This document shows, piece by piece, positions 48,940 through 53,175 of a DNA stretch of 53,175 nt. The position numbers and the translations under genes were made by a program. The stretch lies in contig CALCHE010000069.1 in NCBI GenBank assembly GCA_937901145.1, positions 1-53,175 of the forward strand. Direction: 5' to 3'. The stretch's first letter is position 1. Each line of letters opens with the position of its first letter. The stretch comes from an uncultured Clostridia bacterium (GTDB taxonomy: Bacteria; Bacillota; Clostridia; Oscillospirales; Acutalibacteraceae). The notes under the pieces were generated by a model. It saw only the letters and a program-made list of their open reading frames with translations. It was not told the origin of the DNA and ran no database searches.

Positions 48940-51731
48940 TTGCTTTTCCCAACTTTCCCGATAAGTTTTACTATGCTTTTCTTAACCGATTTTCTGAACT
49001 GAGCGGATACCACTGCATAAGAAGCGAATGCCCAGACAGCCTGCAGTATAATTATGGTCACGGGGCTGAAGAAAAGAGGCATATTGAGTATCACCGACAG
49101 GAAGATAAGCACCAGTGCCACAGCCTGTCCCGAAAGCAGAAGATTAGATGCCAGACGGTCACTGCTGTAAAGACCGTGTGCTTTTACGGCAAGCTCGGTA
49201 ACAGAACATTTATCCTTAAGGCATACCAAAGAGGTAGCCTTGCCTTTTTCGCTGTCATTTCTGTAGGAGGAAACCACCTCAGCAGCCTTCTGTGAGAGAA
49301 TTTTTACGGATATCACACTGAGTGAAAGTCTTTCCGCACAGGTGTTTTCATCCAGACAGGGCTCTTTGCTTCCTACCAGAAGAACGAAGCCTGTTTTTTC
49401 GAAATCATAGGCTATTTTTCTGAAGGAAGGAACTGTCTTATATTTAACGAGGAAGGAAGCGACCAGCTGACCCTCTACTGCTACGTACATAACACTTTTC
49501 TTTCCCGCATAGGCCTTTTCCTCGGCCTGAGTGGGAGCATCTATGCTGTGCTCGATGAGCATCTGTCGGTTACCGACCAGAACTCTTCTGTCAGCTACCC
49601 AGCAGGCGAAGCCTAATTTTTCCTCATACTGAAGGTCGCTTGCCTCAGGAAGCTCGATACCTAAAGCATCGATAAAATCAGTAAAGCAGTCACCGACCAT
49701 TGAACCGCCTGCCTTAAGAGTCGCAGTAGCAAATACAGCGGCATCACTTTTAGAAATAAGTGAGCCTCTTACCTTTCTGAAGGATGAAACCTCACAGGTG
49801 AAAAGCTCTTTAGCATCAGCTGAAACTGCCTTAGACTGTGAAAGAAGCTCGAGAGATTCGATGTCATTTACCGCTACGCCTTTTTCAGAAAGCTTCGCAG
49901 AGGTGAAATAGAAAAGCAGACTGCTGACCAGCTCATTCATCACGGGAAGGCAGAAGCAAACCGAAGCTACCAGCGGAGTGACGAAGGATACGGCATCCTT
50001 ATTACGTGTAAACAGGATAATGCCTGTAATAAAGCCGACGAGGAGCACTGCCATAGCAGTAAAGGAATAAAATCTTTCTTCATCCTTTCTGGGTGCCTTG
50101 TCCTCTCTGATACCGCTGTCTACACGACTCTCAGCGCCGTAAATAACTGTGGGAACGGTTTTCTCACTCAGACCGTGAGCCACGATAAGAGCGTCGTTTT
50201 TATTTGAGATATAGTGTATGCCCTCATATTCACCCTTTTCAGAGAGTGCCTTGACACTTTTCTGAGCCGTAAGGTCGTCGAAATATGCACCGACGAAGCG
50301 CACCAGAACTGCAAAAGCCAGGCAAAGAGTGTAGGGCTTGACTCCGTTTACACCGAGAGTGCCGAAGGCTGTGGTAATCACATTAAACAGCATTACGAAC
50401 ACTGCCGTTATGAATGTCACAGAGTTTTCATCGGGGCTGAGATAACGGATATTATTAAAGCCCAGCAGAAGCTTATTTCCGGCTATCACACATACGAAAA
50501 CAGCCAGAGCAATATGAAGTATGCCGTAAATAAGACCGTGGTGTGCTCCCTCTAAGCCTAAGGCGGAGAAGGGAACCGTAAGAACTGCACTTACAGCAAA
50601 GGCTATCAGAGCTAAAATAAACTTTTTCTTTGCGCCTTTTATTTTAAGGGTGAGCTTTTCGTCGTAGTCCTTAAGAGAGATGAAATTCTGAGTGGTATTC
50701 AGACGGTTTCTCTTTTTCTTTTTCTGAGCCTTTTCCACAGCGGCGAAAATATCCTCGCCCTCATCAGCTCTCACCGAATCCATCATACTGTCCTTGCCCT
50801 TACCTGTGGGTGCGGACTCTAAAATAGTTTCGTCGGACTCTTTATTTTTAAGAAAGCGGAAATGCTGAGTAAGAGCCACCTTCTGTTTGCCTTCCTGTAT
50901 GCTGTGACCTGCTGAGCGGATATAGCCCTTAAGGTCGAAGTGACGGGTAGCACCTACACCGGTCTTTTCGCCCTTTTCTGCGTCAAGACTGAAGGCACGG
51001 GTTTCCGAAATGCCGTCAGAGCTTTCACCGTTAAAGGTTTTTACATCCTCATCGAAGGAAGGTGCTTCATCGGAAACCGAGGATATGTCCACCATGTCCT
51101 CTCTGTCACCGGAATAAACCTTTGTCTCCTCTTCTGCCTCTGAGGAAATATCAGATGCTGTCCGGTTATCTTCCTTTTCCTGCTCAGCGATTTCTTCAGC
51201 TGTGGGAATACCTAAATTTTTCAGAAGCTCATCGATATCCACACTCTGCTCCTCGTAAAGGCTTTCATCCTTTACGTAAACGTCAGCCTGTATCTGCTCG
51301 ACAGGTGTGTGAGGAACGAAGGGCTTGAGAGGCTCTCTCGGCTTAGGCGGAGCCTTTTTTTCGGGAGCGGGAGCCTTTTTGCTTTTTTCCTTTTTCGCCT
51401 TCTTTTTCTTTTCGGGCTTTTTCTCTTCCTTTACGGGGAAGTCGTCACCCAGGTCGAAAATATCGTACTCAGGCTCGGGAGTGTCAGTTACCTTTTCCTT
51501 TTTCTTCTTTTTTTCTTTTTTGTTTTTCTTTGCTTTTTTGTCCTTTTTAGAGCCGAGCTTAGACATAAGGTCACTGTCGGCAAAATCATCTATAAGCTCT
51601 TCAAAGCTTCCGTCATCCTCCTGAACCTCAGGAGCAGAAGCGTTAATATCTTCCATTTTAGAGTAAAATTCTTCCTTCTTTTTCAGAAACTCCTCATCAT
51701 AAAGGTCGGAAGGATTAGTCTTGTCTGACAT
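48936..51731 (-). CDS. Degenerate P-type ATPase-like membrane protein with charged N-terminal region
   Basis: A 931-residue protein. Residues 1-365 are low-complexity and very charged: a Lys-rich run at 61-80 and 104-126, acidic stretches, and five T-[K/R/Q]-x-[F/Y] motifs at Thr203, 244, 262, 288 and 347. Residues 370-480 hold two to four membrane helices, 555-610 a helical pair with CFCLP (592-596) where heavy-metal ATPases have CPC. The stretch LSEKGVAVNDIESLELL (614-630) then SADAKELFT (637-645) lines up with the ATPase phosphorylation site, but DKTGT is replaced by DAKEL (Asp639 kept). WVADRRVLVGNR (711-722) matches the P1B nucleotide domain, and CLKDKCS (837-843) stands where GDGxND should be. 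The C-terminus has two more helices. It therefore looks like a catalytically dead P1B ATPase. It is coupled to an ABC ATPase and permease. The role is unknown. Confidence 0.7.
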   Translation of the reverse strand: MSDKTNPSDLYDEEFLKKKEEFYSKMEDINASAPEVQEDDGSFEELIDDFADSDLMSKLGSKKDKKAKKNKKEKKKKKEKVTDTPEPEYDIFDLGDDFPVKEEKKPEKKKKAKKEKSKKAPAPEKKAPPKPREPLKPFVPHTPVEQIQADVYVKDESLYEEQSVDIDELLKNLGIPTAEEIAEQEKEDNRTASDISSEAEEETKVYSGDREDMVDISSVSDEAPSFDEDVKTFNGESSDGISETRAFSLDAEKGEKTGVGATRHFDLKGYIRSAGHSIQEGKQKVALTQHFRFLKNKESDETILESAPTGKGKDSMMDSVRADEGEDIFAAVEKAQKKKKRNRLNTTQNFISLKDYDEKLTLKIKGAKKKFILALIAFAVSAVLTVPFSALGLEGAHHGLIYGILHIALAVFVCVIAGNKLLLGFNNIRYLSPDENSVTFITAVFVMLFNVITTAFGTLGVNGVKPYTLCLAFAVLVRFVGAYFDDLTAQKSVKALSEKGEYEGIHYISNKNDALIVAHGLSEKTVPTVIYGAESRVDSGIREDKAPRKDEERFYSFTAMAVLLVGFITGIILFTRNKDAVSFVTPLVASVCFCLPVMNELVSSLLFYFTSAKLSEKGVAVNDIESLELLSQSKAVSADAKELFTCEVSSFRKVRGSLISKSDAAVFATATLKAGGSMVGDCFTDFIDALGIELPEASDLQYEEKLGFACWVADRRVLVGNRQMLIEHSIDAPTQAEEKAYAGKKSVMYVAVEGQLVASFLVKYKTVPSFRKIAYDFEKTGFVLLVGSKEPCLDENTCAERLSLSVISVKILSQKAAEVVSSYRNDSEKGKATSLVCLKDKCSVTELAVKAHGLYSSDRLASNLLLSGQAVALVLIFLSVILNMPLFFSPVTIIILQAVWAFASYAVVSAQFRKSVKKSIVKLIGKVGKSK

Positions 51732-51784
51732 GATTTACATTCCTTTCTGTAAAAAGTCGCAAACGTTTTTAAGATAAATTCAGC

Positions 51785-51807
51785 GGACGACCAATGGTCG
51801 CCCCTAC
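51785..51807 (-). repeat. GTAGGG-headed palindromic repeat (copy 3)
   Basis: Read on the minus strand it begins GTAGGGG, and GGCGACC pairs with GGTCGTC around an ATT loop (one G-T pair). The head is shared with the copies at 35782 and 35830 while the stem differs. The gap 51732-51885 otherwise holds the heptamer array at its far end and no gene. Confidence 0.6.
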
Positions 51808-51855
51808 AATGGCGATGTATCGCTTGCTTATTCTGAATCTTGCACGCGATTGAGC

Positions 51856-51883
51856 ATTGTGAATTGTGAATTGCGAATTGTTA
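51856..51883. repeat. Heptamer array next to the rlmB stop codon
   Basis: Four tandem degenerate heptamers (ATTGTGA, ATTGTGA, ATTGCGA, ATTGTTA), starting 2 nt past the rlmB stop codon (51886). It is of the same 7-nt-periodic type as the arrays at 19.7-19.9 kb and 52.87-53.08 kb. Confidence 0.6.
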
Positions 51884-51885
51884 AT

Positions 51886-52653
51886 TTATTTCGCCTTGAT
51901 TCCCGAGCGCTGTCTTGACACCTCGTACATAAGTATACCTGCGGCGACAGAAGCGTTGAGAGATGTTATTTTTCCCTTCATAGGTAAAGACACGATGAAG
52001 TCGCTCTTTTCTCTGATGAGACGGCTGACACCGTTACCCTCAGAGCCGACTACGAGAGCCACGCCGCCGGAAAAGTCAGTTTCACACCAGGTTTTACCGT
52101 CCATATCGGCTGAATAAACCCAGATGCCCTTTTCTTTAAGCTCGTCGAGAGTTGATGCTAAATTACCCACACGGGCTACAGGCATATATTCCACTGCACC
52201 TGCCGATGTTTTACCCACTACCCAGGTGAGAGAAGCGTTTCTTCTTTTCGGGATGATGATACCGTGAGCACCCGCTGTTTCGGCAGTACGGATGATAGCA
52301 CCCAGATTATGAGGGTCTTCGATGCCGTCGCATACGATGATGAAGGGGTCCTCCCCTCTTTCTGCCGCTAAGGCTAAAATATCCTCAACCTCTGCATATT
52401 CATGGGCGGCAGCATAAGCGGCCACACCCTGATGGTTGCCCTGTCCGCACATAAAGTCGAGCTTCTTTTTGTCTACCTCTTTAATTACTATTTTCTTTTC
52501 TCTGCATTCGGCCAGAATTCTGCCGATGGAGCCGTTTCTTTCGCCCTTTACTACGAGCAAGGTATCAATAGCTCTTTCACTGCGAAGAGCTTCGGACACA
52601 GCATTTCTGCCTATAATCAAATCGTCCTTTTGTCTTTCGTTATCTTTTTCCAT
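51886..52653 (-). CDS. rlmB: 23S rRNA (guanosine-2'-O)-methyltransferase, RlmB/TrmH family
   Basis: A 255-residue SpoU-type methyltransferase that puts a 2'-O-methyl group on a guanosine of 23S rRNA (2251 in E. coli numbering). The N-terminal substrate-binding region (about 15-95) includes GRNAVSEALRS. The knotted SAM domain has IVCDGIEDPHNLGAIIRTAE (about 109-128), VVGSEGNGVSRLI near residue 205-217 and the closing SLPMKGKITSLNASVAAGI. The ATG at 52653 follows GGAGG by 8 nt; an upstream in-frame ATG lacks such a site. The gene runs leftwards, with REP-like and heptamer repeats behind it. Without rRNA data, a tRNA target cannot be fully excluded. Confidence 0.93.
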   Translation of the reverse strand: MEKDNERQKDDLIIGRNAVSEALRSERAIDTLLVVKGERNGSIGRILAECREKKIVIKEVDKKKLDFMCGQGNHQGVAAYAAAHEYAEVEDILALAAERGEDPFIIVCDGIEDPHNLGAIIRTAETAGAHGIIIPKRRNASLTWVVGKTSAGAVEYMPVARVGNLASTLDELKEKGIWVYSADMDGKTWCETDFSGGVALVVGSEGNGVSRLIREKSDFIVSLPMKGKITSLNASVAAGILMYEVSRQRSGIKAK

Positions 52654-52814
52654 TAATAAAACCTCCGTTAAAGAAAGCATAATATTCCAATATCTATAAT
52701 CGGTTAATTATAACACAAATGACTAAAATATTATTTCTTTTATAGAATTATATCATTCTCGCAGACCTACTTCAATATATTTTTTCATAAAAAACTAAAT
52801 TTACTTAAAAAGAC

Positions 52815-52843
52815 TTGATTATTAAGAAAAAAATTGGCATAAT
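52815..52843 (+). promoter_or_regulatory. Candidate promoter before the pth leader
   Basis: TTGATT (52815-52820), 17-nt spacer and CATAAT (52838-52843). The start point would fall at about 52850, giving a leader of around 250 nt that contains the hairpin and repeat element below. Confidence 0.5.
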
Positions 52844-52846
52844 AAT

Positions 52847-52867
52847 GTCTGCAATCGAGTTGCAGAC
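52847..52867 (+). other. Perfect hairpin at the candidate transcript start
   Basis: GTCTGCAA (52847-52854) and TTGCAGAC (52860-52867) form an 8-bp stem with a TCGAG loop, without a T tract. It may stabilise the 5' end of the leader or be a protein-binding site. Confidence 0.5.
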
Positions 52868-52871
52868 AAAT

Positions 52872-53080
52872 GCAAAATGCAGAATGCAGAACTCAGAATT
52901 AAGGGTCACTTCGTTCCGAATTATATCCGTGTAAGGTTATATTTTATTTTTCCTTTGCACCGCCAAAGAAAATAAGATTATTATAATTTAATCTGCATCT
53001 GTTTCCTCACACCCTTCTCTGCGGAATAAAGCTTAATTATCAGACAGAGGCAAATCCGCGACCGCAATTCTGCACTCTGC
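52872..53080. repeat. Intergenic element bounded by heptamer arrays (near pth)
   Basis: The left edge has heptamers GCAAAAT, GCAGAAT, GCAGAAC, TCAGAAT (52872-52899). The right edge has ATTCTGC, ACTCTGC (53067-53080) in inverse orientation. ATCCGCGACC (53054-53063), the reverse complement of GGTCGCGGAT, lies just inside the right array, as it does in the 19.7-kb element. The interior is AT-rich and I see no gene in it. The gap 52654-53106 holds this, the hairpin and the candidate promoter. Confidence 0.55.
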
Positions 53081-53106
53081 ATTATTTAAAACGAAGGTGA
53101 ATAAAA

Positions 53107-53175
53107 ATGATATTCAAAATAAGCAAAGAATACACAGGAACATTCGAATATATGATAGTCGGTCTCGGTAACCCC
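53107..53175 (+). CDS. pth: Peptidyl-tRNA hydrolase, N-terminal fragment (cut by window edge)
   Basis: Only 23 codons are in the window, and the gene continues to the right. The phrase MIVGLGNP is the hallmark opening of Pth, which frees tRNA from stalled peptidyl-tRNA. In this gene it starts at residue 16. The ATG at 53107 is preceded by AAGGTGA, so the first 15 residues (MIFKISKEYTGTFEY) look like a real extension unless translation begins at the internal ATG at 53152, which has no good ribosome site. Confidence 0.75.
   Translation, partial: MIFKISKEYTGTFEYMIVGLGNP

Noticed and set aside
50214..51728. Long plus-strand open frames opposite the degenerate P-type ATPase
   Set aside because: They are low-complexity mirror images of the Lys/Glu-rich coding region, without ribosome sites or coherent domains.
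19684..53080. The heptamer arrays as a CRISPR array
   Set aside because: Units are 7 nt and tandem with no spacers, and no cas gene is present.

Overview
The window reads as chromosome of a mid-GC Firmicute of class Clostridia, most likely a gut bacterium of the Ruminococcaceae/Oscillospiraceae type. This is inferred from near-consensus sigma-A promoters, strong AGGAGG ribosome sites, a BlaI/BlaR1-type pair, three GPH-family sugar symporters, LacZ and GH13 glycosidases, a BMP-type nucleoside importer and a MurF with a membrane-spanning N-terminus. I saw no rRNA, tRNA, CRISPR array, transposase or prophage gene.

Layout. 0-4 kb (minus): two monocistronic micro-genes for amphipathic peptides, a diacylglycerol-kinase-type lipid kinase between them, then a nicotinamidase-like hydrolase coupled to a GPH transporter. 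4-9 kb (plus): DUF554 and EamA membrane proteins, a large unknown membrane-anchored protein, and a GtrB/GtrA-like glycosyltransferase/flippase pair. 9-16 kb (minus): a condensation-type acyltransferase with glycerate kinase, a small exported protein, and a BlaI repressor with a giant M56 sensor behind a two-site operator. 16.3-22.8 kb (plus): a structured attenuator leader in front of an ArsB/NhaD-type permease, a GPH transporter, a 236-bp element bounded by heptamer repeats, then a PfoR-type EIIC, a HAD phosphatase, RsuA and a zinc-ribbon protein. 23-28.6 kb (plus): xanthine phosphoribosyltransferase plus a BMP/NupOPQ-type nucleoside ABC importer, a purine salvage block. 28.8-35.7 kb: a secreted Pro/Thr/Ala-rich protein, an alpha/beta hydrolase, a third micro-peptide, thioredoxin reductase (minus), and a second hydrolase with membrane MurF and Ddl, which fits D-Ala-D-Ala precursor synthesis. 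35.7-37.6 kb: a small AT-richer accessory island with a ribbon-helix-helix-like protein, a SLOG-family protein, an unknown 248-residue protein, two palindromic operator candidates and near-duplicate terminators at its ends. 37.6-52.7 kb (minus): a long co-directional run of a degenerate P-type ATPase coupled to an ABC ATPase and permease, LacZ, a 46-residue membrane protein, an RNA uracil methyltransferase, alpha-glucosidase, a GPH transporter, a NifX-like protein, pyruvate kinase and an MGMT-like protein. rlmB lies upstream. The right edge cuts peptidyl-tRNA hydrolase after 23 codons.

The strongest leads for something undescribed are: the degenerate P-type ATPase with its charged TxxF-bearing N-terminus, locked by overlapping codons to an ABC exporter; the unassigned leader RNA before the ArsB/NhaD permease; the orphan amphipathic micro-peptides with their own promoters and terminators; the 35.9-37.6 kb island with its operators; and two intergenic repeat families (heptamer arrays, and GTAGGG-headed palindromes). 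All family names rest on reading motifs by eye, with no database search.
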